Assembly: GCA_902522775.1 (NCBI GenBank) | Contig: CABYWQ010000008.1 | Location: 1-44,264 of the forward strand | Origin: Eutrophosalina sp902522775 | GTDB taxonomy: Bacteria > Bacteroidota > Bacteroidia > Flavobacteriales > Flavobacteriaceae | Direction of reading: 5' to 3' | Length of the DNA: 44,264 nucleotides | Part shown: in pieces, positions 35,042 through 43,446 of the stretch | Position numbering within the stretch: position 1 is the stretch's first letter | How the letters are laid out: each line of letters opens with the position of its first letter | Notes under the pieces: generated by a model | Seen by the model: only the letters and a program-made list of their open reading frames with translations | Told to the model about the DNA's origin: nothing | Database searches by the model: none | Position numbers and translations under genes: made by a program

Positions 35042-35049
35042 CAAATATA
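35042..35049 (-). promoter_or_regulatory. -7-like element for the crtA-like operon
   Basis: The minus strand reads TATATTTG four bases before the GTG start at 35037. If used, the message would be leaderless. No -33 TTG at the normal distance. Confidence 0.35.
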
Positions 35050-35107
35050 CCCAACAATTATGCCATTTACTATCTAAGTTTTATCATATAATTATATCAA
35101 ATAGTGA

Positions 35108-35115
35108 TATATTTG
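35108..35115 (+). promoter_or_regulatory. -7-like element for crtY
   Basis: TATATTTG, the same octamer as in the divergent promoter, ends 11 bases before the crtY ATG at 35127. The two copies face away from each other across 58 bases. Confidence 0.45.
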
Positions 35116-35126
35116 CTACCATTTCT

Positions 35127-36281
35127 ATGATTAAAAAATATGATTATATTATTTGTGGTGCAGGTCTTTCTGGACTTATTTTATCTCATAAAATAATAAA
35201 TGATAGATATTTCGATAATAAATCAGTTCTCATAATTGATAAGGATTTAAGTCATAGAGATCACAAGACCTGGTGTTTTTGGGAAGAAAAAGAATCAATT
35301 TGGAATGATTATGTTGTTAAAGCTTGGAGTAATATCTGTTTTAAGTCTACCAATATTCTTAAAGAAACTCACTTGGAAAATATCACATATAAAATGATAA
35401 AATCAGTATTTTTCTTTGAATCAATAATTAATAAAATTAAAAATGAAAAAAATTTTACAATTATTGAAGATGAAATAACTGAAATTAAAGAAGATTCTGT
35501 TGTAAAAGTAAAAACGAAATCAAATGAATTTCAATCTGACTTTATTTTTAACAGCTTATTTGATTTAAACACTTTAAAATCTTCGTATCCATTATTAATT
35601 CAACATTTTAAAGGCTGGACAATTAAAACAGATCATGAATTTTTTAATGATGATGTTGCTACTATAATGGATTTTTCCATAAATCAGAAAAACGACACAA
35701 GATTTTTTTATGTTTTACCTATTTCAAAAAATAAAGCTTTAGTAGAATTTACATTGTTTTCAAAAAGTTTTTTAGCTGATGAGGAGTACGACTTAGAATT
35801 GAAAAAATATATTAAAAAATTGGGTATTAAAAGTTATGTTATAGATGAAAAGGAAAAAGGTGCAATACCAATGACATGTCATCCTTTTGACAAAAATAAT
35901 TCTAATAGAATTATTAACATAGGTACAGCTGGAGGTTGGACTAAACCATCTTCCGGATATACTTTTAAGTTTGTAGATAAAAACTGTGAAAAAATTATTA
36001 ATTTTTTGAAAGAGAAAAAATTTTCAAAAAACATTAGTTTTAAAACAAGACATTGGATTTATGATTTAATTTTTTTACATGTTTTGTACACAAAAAATAA
36101 TCTTGGTAAAAATTTATTTGAAAAAATGTTTGCAAAAAATAAAACTGAGTTGGTTTTGAGGTTTTTAGATAATGATACATCTATCAAAGAAGAAATTAAT
36201 ATTGCATCTTCATTTCCAAAAGTTCTTTTTACTAAATCATTATTTCAAAATATTGGAAAAATACTTAAATATTATTTTTAG
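35127..36281 (+). CDS. crtY: Lycopene cyclase, CrtY type
   Basis: A 384-residue FAD-binding cyclase that forms beta-ionone rings on lycopene. The N-terminal YDYIICGAGLSGLILSHKI is the dinucleotide-binding fold; KTWCFWEEKES is the CrtY motif; GAIPMTCHPFDKN and GTAGGWTKPSSGYTFKFVDK are the conserved C-terminal blocks. Length is normal for bacterial CrtY. It is divergent from the crtA-like/crtD/cruF operon across 89 bases. With CruF acting on the other end, a one-ring product such as gamma-carotene derivatives is expected. Confidence 0.93.
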   Translation: MIKKYDYIICGAGLSGLILSHKIINDRYFDNKSVLIIDKDLSHRDHKTWCFWEEKESIWNDYVVKAWSNICFKSTNILKETHLENITYKMIKSVFFFESIINKIKNEKNFTIIEDEITEIKEDSVVKVKTKSNEFQSDFIFNSLFDLNTLKSSYPLLIQHFKGWTIKTDHEFFNDDVATIMDFSINQKNDTRFFYVLPISKNKALVEFTLFSKSFLADEEYDLELKKYIKKLGIKSYVIDEKEKGAIPMTCHPFDKNNSNRIINIGTAGGWTKPSSGYTFKFVDKNCEKIINFLKEKKFSKNISFKTRHWIYDLIFLHVLYTKNNLGKNLFEKMFAKNKTELVLRFLDNDTSIKEEINIASSFPKVLFTKSLFQNIGKILKYYF

Positions 36282-36487
36282 TTGATAATTTTTAAAGAGA
36301 ATTTTTAGTTATAAAAAACCTCCAATAAATAATTCCTAATTGAACTTTAGAAGCTTTAGATAAATTCAATCTTTTTTTAGAATAACAAGGTAAAATCATT
36401 TTGTTGATTTTTGCTATTATCTTAAAAATAACTTTTGATTTCATTAGTTACAATATACAATTCATGTATTATCTTAGCAAAAATAAC

Positions 36488-37420
36488 ATGATTCTTAAGT
36501 CACTATATTTAATAATAGGTCTTTTTCTTCTTATAGTTGGAAGTAATTATTTGTTAAAATCATCCGTTGATTTATCTCTTAAGTATGGTATATCTAAGGT
36601 TGTAATTGGACTAACTGTTGTTTCATTCGCTACATCTGCTCCTGAACTTCTTATAAGTATCAGTTCTGCTTTAAAGGAATCCAGTGATATTTCAATTTCT
36701 AACGTAATAGGCTCTAATATTGCTAATATTGGATTGGTTTTTTCAACAGCATTGTTTTTTGTGACAATAAAAATTTCTAAAAACAACATAAAATATGATT
36801 TACCCTGGTTAATTTCAGTAAGTTTTGTATTTCTATTTTTTTTACAAGATTTAAGAATATCAAAAACTGAAGGTTTTGTTTTTATTTTTTTGTTATTAGC
36901 TTTTATATATTTTATGTTTAAACTTCGTGCAAGTGATGAAAATCAAAATGATGCGAATATTTCTGAAATGTCTATTACTAAAATCATTTTTTTTATCACT
37001 CTATCATCATTAATGTTATTTTTTGGATCTGAGTTATTTGTGAATAGCGCTATATATTTCGCAAATTATTTTCAAGTTTCTGAAAGGGTTATTGGTCTAA
37101 CCTTGGTAGCAATAGGGACAAGTTTGCCTGAGTTAGTAACAACTTTAGTAGCAATCTATAAAAAAGAATTAGATATTTCAGTTGGAAATATTATTGGTTC
37201 AAATATATTTAATATTCTAGCAGTTGTTGGAATTACTTCAGCTATAATCGAACTTAATCTAGAGGGTCAGCAAATTATAAACTTTGATATCTTCGTTATG
37301 ATTGGGTTTAGTGTTTTACTTGCTATCTTCTTTTTTATTCCCAAGAAGTATACTCTTTTTAGACCCCATGGTATTTTATTCTTTATATTGTTTTTAACTT
37401 ATTACTATATATTATTGTAA
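36488..37420 (+). CDS. Calcium/sodium antiporter (CaCA family)
   Basis: A 310-residue inner-membrane protein with about ten helices in two inverted halves. The alpha repeats are visible: VIGLTVVSFATSAPELLISI followed by SNVIGSNIANI, and VIGLTLVAIGTSLPELVTTL followed by GNIIGSNIFNI, each with the Glu needed for Ca2+ binding. Members exchange Ca2+ for Na+ or H+. The ATG at 36488 is chosen, because the open frame to 36401 adds 29 residues that are outside the family length. A bidirectional terminator separates it from glutamine synthetase. Confidence 0.93.
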   Translation: MILKSLYLIIGLFLLIVGSNYLLKSSVDLSLKYGISKVVIGLTVVSFATSAPELLISISSALKESSDISISNVIGSNIANIGLVFSTALFFVTIKISKNNIKYDLPWLISVSFVFLFFLQDLRISKTEGFVFIFLLLAFIYFMFKLRASDENQNDANISEMSITKIIFFITLSSLMLFFGSELFVNSAIYFANYFQVSERVIGLTLVAIGTSLPELVTTLVAIYKKELDISVGNIIGSNIFNILAVVGITSAIIELNLEGQQIINFDIFVMIGFSVLLAIFFFIPKKYTLFRPHGILFFILFLTYYYILL

Positions 37421-37422
37421 AA

Positions 37423-37451
37423 AAAACACCCTGACAAAATCAAGGTGTTTT
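37423..37451. terminator. Bidirectional terminator
   Basis: Stem AAAACACC/GGTGTTTT (8 bp), extended inside by TGA/TCA across one mismatch, sits between the convergent antiporter and glutamine synthetase genes with A and T runs at its ends. Confidence 0.85.
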
Positions 37452-37475
37452 CAAATGTTAAATACACTCTAAAGA

Positions 37476-38483
37476 TTAAACTTTAGCAGATTTCACTGTT
37501 TTAATTATTCTAGCAGCGATTTTGTACGGATCACCATTTGAAGCAGGTCTTCTGTCCTCTAACCAACCTTTCCAACCTTTCTCTACTGTCATAATGGGTA
37601 TTCTAATAGATGCTCCCCTGTCAGAGACTCCATAACTAAATTCAGTTATTGATTGGGTTTCATGATCACCAGTTAAACGTTGATCGTTAAATGCTCCATA
37701 CACATCAATATGCTCTTTAACAACGGGCCTGAAAGCCTCACATATGGTCTCATATGTTTCTTTAGAACCACAAGTTCTGAGTGTTGTGTTTGAAAAATTA
37801 GCATGCATTCCAGAACCATTCCAGTCTGTAGCACCTAATGGCTTAGGGTGATATTCAATAGCTAATCCGTATTCTTCAGCTAATCTTTCTAATAAATATC
37901 TTGCAACCCACATTTCATCACCTGCTTTTGCTGCTCCTTTAGCAAAAGTTTGGAACTCCCATTGACCAGACGCAACCTCTGCATTAGTACCTTCAACATT
38001 AATTCCAGCATCTAAGCAAATATCTAAATGTCTATCCATAACTTCTCTTCCGAACGTATTTTTACCACCAACAGAACAATAAAATTGACCTTGAGGAGTT
38101 TGATCCTTTGGAAAACCTAATGGTAGGTTAGTCTCAGGATCCCAAAGAAAATACTCTTGTTCGAATCCGAACCAAAAATCGTCATCATCATCATCTATAG
38201 TTGCTCTTCCGTTTGATTCATGCGCAGAACCATCAGCATTTAAAACTTCTGTCATAACTAACCATCCATTTCTTCTAACAGGGTCTGGATAGAGAGCCAC
38301 AGGTTTTAATAAACAATCTGAAGATCCTCCAGGTGCTTGTAATGTTGAACTTCCATCAAAAGACCACATAGGGCAATCTTCTAATTTTCCACTAAAATCT
38401 TCAACAATTTTTGTTTTACCTCTTAAGCTTTGGGTTGGCTTGTAACCATCAAGCCATAAATACTCTAGTTTTGATTTGTTCAT
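37476..38483 (-). CDS. glnII: Glutamine synthetase, GSII (eukaryotic-like) type
   Basis: A 335-residue enzyme that makes glutamine from glutamate, ammonium and ATP. Marks of GSII are KLEYLWLDGYKPTQSLRGKT, MWSFDGSSTLQA, FGFEQEYFL (catalytic Glu), EVASGQWEFQ, GSGMHANFSN, and the C-terminal GVSDRGASIRIP. ATG at 38483 is preferred; the frame extends 15 codons further but the conserved protein starts here. A run of six Asp codons (TCA repeats on the plus strand, near 38186) precedes the FGFEQEY motif and is longer than usual. It is not linked to amt but shares the ammonium theme. Confidence 0.95.
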   Translation of the reverse strand: MNKSKLEYLWLDGYKPTQSLRGKTKIVEDFSGKLEDCPMWSFDGSSTLQAPGGSSDCLLKPVALYPDPVRRNGWLVMTEVLNADGSAHESNGRATIDDDDDDFWFGFEQEYFLWDPETNLPLGFPKDQTPQGQFYCSVGGKNTFGREVMDRHLDICLDAGINVEGTNAEVASGQWEFQTFAKGAAKAGDEMWVARYLLERLAEEYGLAIEYHPKPLGATDWNGSGMHANFSNTTLRTCGSKETYETICEAFRPVVKEHIDVYGAFNDQRLTGDHETQSITEFSYGVSDRGASIRIPIMTVEKGWKGWLEDRRPASNGDPYKIAARIIKTVKSAKV

Positions 38484-38664
38484 TTTAATATAAAGTTTAA
38501 ATATTAAAAGTAACTTTTTAATAAACAATAACTCTATTAAAAACTTAATTATGTATAGTTTTTATTAACATCATAATTTAAGTGTAAAAAAAATTAGTTA
38601 TTGATAATAATTTTATATAAAATTTCATTTTATTCATTTTTAGATTTCATAAAAATTTCTCTTT

Positions 38665-38693
38665 AGATTATTTATATAATCTATATAGATTAT
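38665..38693 (+). promoter_or_regulatory. Overlapping palindromes at the purM promoter
   Basis: Three half-sites AGATTAT/ATAATCT/AGATTAT lie in a row. The last two form the perfect 18-bp palindrome ATAATCTATATAGATTAT (38676-38693), and the first two form a second inverted repeat with a TTAT spacer. The array covers the -33 region and the first bases of the -7 element of purM, the place for a repressor. The regulator is unknown. Confidence 0.5.
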
Positions 38694-38698
38694 CTTTG
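38691..38698 (+). promoter_or_regulatory. -7 element of purM-prfA-pyrF
   Basis: TATCTTTG matches TAnnTTTG. An in-frame TTG at 38696 falls inside it, so that TTG cannot be the start if this promoter is used; transcription would start near 38704. Confidence 0.6.
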
Positions 38699-38716
38699 TT
38701 TAAATACTTATATCAT

Positions 38717-39892
38717 TTGACATCATCTAATAAATACTCAAAGAGGGGAGTGTCATTCGACAAGAAAGATGTTCATAATGCAATAAAACACATTGATAAA
38801 GGTTTATATCCCAAAGCTTTTTGTAAAATCATACCTGATATAATTACTAACGACGAATCATACTGTCTTGTTATGCATGCTGATGGGGCAGGAACAAAAT
38901 CATCACTTGCTTATGCATATTGGAAAGAAACAGGCGACATGTCTGTTTGGAAAGGTATTAGTCAAGACTCTTTAATAATGAACATTGATGATTTGATTTG
39001 TGTTGGAGCTACAAAAAATATAGTTGTTTCTTCAACAATCGGGAGAAATAAAAATCTTATTTCTGGAGAAATAATAAAAAATATTATTAAAGGAAATGAG
39101 GAGGTGATATCAAATTTAAACCAGTTTGGAATGAATATATCCTCTGCTGGTGGAGAAACAGCCGATGTTGGAGATTTAGTAAAAACTATTATTGTCGACT
39201 CAACAATTTTCTGTAGAATGAAAAAACTAGATGTAATAGATAATGATAATATTTCACCAAATAATGTAATAATTGGACTGGCTTCTTTTGGAAAAGCAAT
39301 ATATGAAAATACTTATAATAGCGGGATTGGAAGTAACGGATTAACATCAGCAAGGCATGATGTTTTTAATAAAAAAATTAAAGATTTATATCCTGAAACA
39401 TATGACAGCTCGCTACCTGAAAATTTAACATATGCAGGATCAAAAAATCTTACTGATAAAATTATCGACTCGCCACTAGATGCAGGTAAATTAGTTTTAT
39501 CACCTACAAGGACTTATGCTCCAATATTAAATAGAATTTTTAATGTTCTAGGTCGTAACAAAATCAATGGTATAATTCATTGTAGTGGAGGTGCACAAAC
39601 AAAAATTTTACATTTTATAGATAATCTTCATGTTATAAAAGATAATTTATTTGAAATTCCAATTGTTTTTGATCTAATTCAATCAGAGTCTTCTACTTCG
39701 TGGAAGGAAATGTATCAAGTTTTTAATATGGGTCACCGAATGGAATTATATGTTGACAATAAGTATTCAAATGAAATTATTGAAATTTCTAAATCATTTG
39801 GAGTAGATGCAAAGGTTATTGGGAGAGTAGAATCTTCCACTGAAAAAAAACTAACCATATCTTCTAAATATGGAAAATTTGAATATAAGTGA
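38717..39892 (+). CDS. purM: Phosphoribosylformylglycinamidine cyclo-ligase (AIR synthase)
   Basis: PurM closes the imidazole ring of purines with ATP. The 391-residue protein has SKRGVSFDKKDVHNAIKHIDKG at its start, HADGAGTKSSLAY, MNIDDLICVGA, STIGRNKNLI, GGETADVGDLVKTIIVDST, GLASFGKA and SARHDVF, all AIR-synthase blocks; the longer length is normal for Bacteroidota. TTG at 38717 (TSSNKYSKRGVS) is chosen because a TTG 21 bases upstream lies in the promoter; there is no ATG before the conserved region. prfA follows after three bases. Confidence 0.92.
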   Translation: MTSSNKYSKRGVSFDKKDVHNAIKHIDKGLYPKAFCKIIPDIITNDESYCLVMHADGAGTKSSLAYAYWKETGDMSVWKGISQDSLIMNIDDLICVGATKNIVVSSTIGRNKNLISGEIIKNIIKGNEEVISNLNQFGMNISSAGGETADVGDLVKTIIVDSTIFCRMKKLDVIDNDNISPNNVIIGLASFGKAIYENTYNSGIGSNGLTSARHDVFNKKIKDLYPETYDSSLPENLTYAGSKNLTDKIIDSPLDAGKLVLSPTRTYAPILNRIFNVLGRNKINGIIHCSGGAQTKILHFIDNLHVIKDNLFEIPIVFDLIQSESSTSWKEMYQVFNMGHRMELYVDNKYSNEIIEISKSFGVDAKVIGRVESSTEKKLTISSKYGKFEYK

Positions 39893-39895
39893 TAA

Positions 39896-40972
39896 ATGAT
39901 TGATAAATTAAATATTATTCAACAAAGATTTAATGAACTCTCGGATCTTATAATTCAACCTGATATAATTTCTGATCAAAAAAAATACGTAAAAATTTCG
40001 AGAGAGTATAAAGAACTAAAAGAGATAGTTGATAAAAAAACAGAATACGAATTAATACTGTCTAACGTAAATGAGGCAAATGAAATAATTAAAGAAGAGT
40101 CTGATAATGAAATGATAGAGTTAGCTAATTCTGAGTTAGAAGTAAATAAGCAAAAAATAAGTTTGATTGAGGATGAATTAAAATTAATGCTCATCCCTAA
40201 AGATCCAGATGATTCTAAGAATGTTGTTATGGAGCTGAGGGCAGGAACGGGTGGTGATGAAGCAAGTATTTTTGCAGGAGATCTTTTTAGAATGTATTCA
40301 AAATATTCTGAAAAAAAGGGTTGGAAACTTAATCTAGTTGATTTAAATGAGGGTACTGCTGGAGGTTTTAAAGAAATTATTTTTGAAATAAATGGACAAA
40401 ATGTTTACGGAACTTTAAAATATGAGTCTGGTGTTCACCGAGTTCAAAGAGTTCCTCAAACTGAAACTCAAGGCAGAGTCCATACATCTGCAGCAACCGT
40501 TATGGTCCTTCCAGAAGCTGAGGAGTTTGATGTTGAACTTAACATGCAGGAAGTTAGGATTGAAAGAACAACTTCTACTGGGCCTGGTGGTCAATCAGTA
40601 AACACAACTTATTCAGCTATTAAATTACATCATGAACCTACTGGGATAATTGTAAGTTGTCAAGATCAAAAATCACAACATAAAAATCTAGAAAAAGCAT
40701 TAAAGGTTCTAAGAACAAGACTATATGAACTAGAATTAAATAAAAAATTACAGGAGGATTCTGTGAAAAGAAACTTAATGGTTTCATCTGGCGACAGGTC
40801 GGCTAAAATTAGAACATACAACTATCCTCAAGGTAGGGTAACTGATCATAGAATTAATTTAACTTTATATGACCTTCAAAATATTATTAATGGTGATGTT
40901 GATAAGTTAATTGATGAATTAAAAATAGCTCAGAATACTGAATTGATGAAGAAAGAAAATGAATCTTTTTAA
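39896..40972 (+). CDS. prfA: Peptide chain release factor 1
   Basis: RF1 ends translation at UAA and UAG. The 358-residue protein has an N-terminal coiled domain rich in Lys and Glu (about 1-105), a domain with MELRAGTGGDEASIFAGDL, the VHRVQRVPQTETQGRVHTSAATV block (about 180-200 region) and the catalytic GPGGQSVN (GGQ near 231-233) followed by VSCQDQKSQHKN. It starts three bases after purM and ends two bases before pyrF, forming the usual Bacteroidota order. Confidence 0.97.
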   Translation: MIDKLNIIQQRFNELSDLIIQPDIISDQKKYVKISREYKELKEIVDKKTEYELILSNVNEANEIIKEESDNEMIELANSELEVNKQKISLIEDELKLMLIPKDPDDSKNVVMELRAGTGGDEASIFAGDLFRMYSKYSEKKGWKLNLVDLNEGTAGGFKEIIFEINGQNVYGTLKYESGVHRVQRVPQTETQGRVHTSAATVMVLPEAEEFDVELNMQEVRIERTTSTGPGGQSVNTTYSAIKLHHEPTGIIVSCQDQKSQHKNLEKALKVLRTRLYELELNKKLQEDSVKRNLMVSSGDRSAKIRTYNYPQGRVTDHRINLTLYDLQNIINGDVDKLIDELKIAQNTELMKKENESF

Positions 40973-40974
40973 AA

Positions 40975-41766
40975 ATGGAACTATCTCAATTAATAAATAA
41001 TATTAAACAAAAAAAAACTTATCTATGCCTAGGTTTAGATACTGATATCGATAAAATACCAAAGCATCTTCTTAAACACAGTGATCCTGTTTATGAATTT
41101 AATAAGTCTCTTTTAGACAGATTACATTCCAAGATCATAGCTGTAAAAATTAATACTGCATTTTATGAATCTACAGGCAGTAAAGGTTGGTTATCCTTAG
41201 AAAAAATAATTAATTACATAAACACCAACTATCCAGAACTCTTTACAATTGCAGATGCAAAAAGGGCGGACATTGGTAATACTTCAAACATGTATGCAAA
41301 AGCTTTTTTTAAAAAAATGAACTTTGATTCAATTACTATATCACCTTACATGGGAGAAGATTCAGTCAATGAATTTTTAAAATATAAAAATAAATATGTT
41401 ATTCTTTTAGCATTAACATCAAATAAAGGAGCTAAAGATTTTCAATTAAAAAATGATCTTTTTTTAGATGTTATAAATTTGTCGAAAGAATGGGAGAATT
41501 CAAGTAAGCTCATGTATGTAGTTGGAGCTACAAAAACAACTCATTATAAAAAAATTAGAGATATTGTACCAAACAGTTTTCTTTTAATCCCTGGTGTAGG
41601 ATCTCAAGGAGGTGAAATAAAAGATGTAATTAATCACTCAACATCAACGTCAAACAATATTATCATTAATATTTCTAGAGCTATAATATATTCATCATCA
41701 GGAACTGATTATATTGACAAAGCAGAAGAGGTTGTAGATAAATACAATAAACAAATTAATTTATAA
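40975..41766 (+). CDS. pyrF: Orotidine 5'-phosphate decarboxylase (subfamily 2)
   Basis: A 263-residue enzyme that decarboxylates OMP to UMP. Marks are LCLGLDTDIDKIP, AVKINTAFYE, TIADAKRADIGNTSNMYA with the catalytic Lys-Asp pair (D-x-K-x2-D), ITISPYMGEDSV, VVGATKTTHY and FLLIPGVGSQGG. The longer, subfamily 2 form is usual in Bacteroidota. It ends the purM-prfA-pyrF unit and is followed by a hairpin. Confidence 0.95.
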   Translation: MELSQLINNIKQKKTYLCLGLDTDIDKIPKHLLKHSDPVYEFNKSLLDRLHSKIIAVKINTAFYESTGSKGWLSLEKIINYINTNYPELFTIADAKRADIGNTSNMYAKAFFKKMNFDSITISPYMGEDSVNEFLKYKNKYVILLALTSNKGAKDFQLKNDLFLDVINLSKEWENSSKLMYVVGATKTTHYKKIRDIVPNSFLLIPGVGSQGGEIKDVINHSTSTSNNIIINISRAIIYSSSGTDYIDKAEEVVDKYNKQINL

Positions 41767-41769
41767 AAA

Positions 41770-41796
41770 AAAGGGCTATCAATAAGATAACCCTTT
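41770..41796 (+). terminator. Terminator-like hairpin after pyrF
   Basis: AAAGGGCTATC pairs with GATAACCCTTT with one mismatch and loop AATAA, three bases after the pyrF stop. The T tail is only TTT, so strength is uncertain. Confidence 0.7.
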
Positions 41797-42095
41797 GAAG
41801 AATTAGAAAATTTTTTATTAAACAACTAACTTTATATTATGGAAATTTTCTAATTATTAAAATTTTTATATTCCTACGTATTTCACGACATCTGAAATGT
41901 TTATTGAGAAATATAAACTTAAATTCATTTATATAAATTATGAAGTTGCTATTGGCAAATTTAATTTATTGTGATTCACTTCAAGAAAAAAAAGGAAGTA
42001 ATAGACTCTTTTTAATAATAACTAATTTTTAATATAATTAAATTTATAAATCAGCAATATTTGAAGGTTATTATTTAGATTTTAATAATATCATA
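41797..42095. other. Gene-free stretch
   Basis: I find no convincing gene in these 300 bases; frames on both strands are 30 codons or fewer. It contains the long inverted repeat at 41801-41855 and a smaller one (ATTTCA/TGAAAT around CGACATC near 41878). The rest is plain AT-rich sequence. Confidence 0.7.
41801..41855. repeat. 13-bp perfect inverted repeat, 29-base loop
   Basis: AATTAGAAAATTT (41801-41813) is an exact inverse of AAATTTTCTAATT (41843-41855). It lies just past the pyrF hairpin in the longest gene-free stretch. It may be part of a longer 3' RNA fold, a small RNA, or a worn repeat element. Confidence 0.6.
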
Positions 42096-42129
42096 AAAAA
42101 AGGCCGCATATAATTATGCAGCCTTTTTA
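42096..42129. terminator. Terminator of the torF-like/amt unit
   Basis: Stem AAAAAGGC-C-GCATA/TATGC-A-GCCTTTTT (one internal mismatch) with a TAAT loop lies 22 bases after the amt stop on the minus strand, with T runs in both directions. Confidence 0.88.
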
Positions 42130-42150
42130 TATAAAACGTGATTTTAAGTA

Positions 42151-43428
42151 CTAGGGTTTAATTCCAAATACTTTTTCACCATGTTCTGTAATATCAAGTC
42201 CTTCAGCTTCTTCAGCTTCTGAAACTCTTAAACCAATTGTAGCTTTTAATACACCTAAAACAATTGCAGATGTAATCGCAGCCCATGCGCAATATGACAA
42301 AGCACCTATAGCTTGTATACCTAGTTGTTCTCCACCACCATTGAAAAGTCCAATTCCAGTTGAAGCATCCATTGGATCGGCAACTCCCCAAAGACCAATA
42401 ACTAAAGTTCCCCAGATACCTGCAGTACCATGAGCAGAGAAAGCGCCAATAGCATCATCAATTTTTAATTTTTTCTCAACAAACTCAATTGACGCTACTA
42501 CTAAAATACCACCAATTAATCCAGCAAAGAAAGCACCACCAAAAGTCATGTTTCCACAACCAGCAGTAATTGAAACAAGACCAGCAATACATCCGTTAAG
42601 TGTTTGAGATAAGCTAGGCTTACCAAACCAAAACCAAGATGTTATTAATGCTCCTAAACCACCTGCAGCAGCAGCGATTTGAGTAGCCATCACAACAGCT
42701 GAAGCATACACTGAATCATCGCCTCCCCAAGCTAATTGAGATCCACCATTGAATCCAAACCAACCTAACCAAAGGATAAATACACCTAAAGTTCCGAGAA
42801 GTAAATTACTTCCAGGGATTGCATTAACTGATCCATCTTTACCAAATTTTCCAGTTCTCGGACCAACCATGATAGCAGCAACAAGTGCAGCAACACCACC
42901 AACGGCATGTACAATTGAAGATCCAGCAAAATCAATAAAGCCCATATCTGCTAACCAAGCACCATCACCGTACCATTGCCATCCACCTGAAATAGGATAA
43001 ATAATAGCAGTCATAAATATTGTGAAAATAATATAAGTTGAATATTTAGTTCTACCAGCAATTGCTCCAGAAACAATAGTTGCAGCGGTTGCAGCAAATA
43101 CTAACTGAAAAAATACGTCATGAGCACCAGCTCCAGGGTTGAAAAACACATCTGAGCCAAGAGATATAAATCCGGCTGTTTTCGCTCCGTACATTAATCC
43201 GTAGCCAATTACCCAAAAAGTAATAGTTGCAACAGAAATATCCATAAAGTTTTTCATGGCAATATTTACAGCATTTTTGCTTTGAGTCATACCAGACTCA
43301 AGAAGCGTAAATCCTGCCTGCATGAAAAAGACTAATATACCTGATATTAAAATCCATAAGATAGTAAAGTCGTCGTTAACTTCTGGCATATTAGTTACAT
43401 TGTTATATAATAATGAAATGTAGTTCAT
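42151..43428 (-). CDS. amt: Ammonium transporter (Amt family)
   Basis: A 425-residue inner-membrane channel for ammonium with 11 helices. Marks are GFTLLESGMTQSKNAVNI near the N-terminus, the family FDFAGSSIVHAVGG-type segment (first pore His), WFGFNGGSQLAWGG, and IGAFSAHGTAGIWGTL (second pore His). The tail LDITEHGEKVFGIKP is the usual cytosolic end. It follows a TorF-like porin by 18 bases, and no glnK/PII gene is adjacent, unlike many amt loci. Confidence 0.97.
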   Translation of the reverse strand: MNYISLLYNNVTNMPEVNDDFTILWILISGILVFFMQAGFTLLESGMTQSKNAVNIAMKNFMDISVATITFWVIGYGLMYGAKTAGFISLGSDVFFNPGAGAHDVFFQLVFAATAATIVSGAIAGRTKYSTYIIFTIFMTAIIYPISGGWQWYGDGAWLADMGFIDFAGSSIVHAVGGVAALVAAIMVGPRTGKFGKDGSVNAIPGSNLLLGTLGVFILWLGWFGFNGGSQLAWGGDDSVYASAVVMATQIAAAAGGLGALITSWFWFGKPSLSQTLNGCIAGLVSITAGCGNMTFGGAFFAGLIGGILVVASIEFVEKKLKIDDAIGAFSAHGTAGIWGTLVIGLWGVADPMDASTGIGLFNGGGEQLGIQAIGALSYCAWAAITSAIVLGVLKATIGLRVSEAEEAEGLDITEHGEKVFGIKP

Positions 43429-43446
43429 ATAATTTTATTTAAATGG

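Noticed and set aside
36325..36405. Weak hairpin (ATTGAA/TTCAAT) after crtY
   Set aside because: Six pairs only with a loose inner loop; not convincing as a terminator.
36401..36487. Extended N-terminus of the Ca2+/Na+ antiporter
   Set aside because: Begins with TTG codons and adds residues beyond the family start; ATG at 36488 fits.
41940..42032. 30-codon plus-strand frame
   Set aside because: No ribosome-binding or promoter context, no family signal, and the length is expected by chance.
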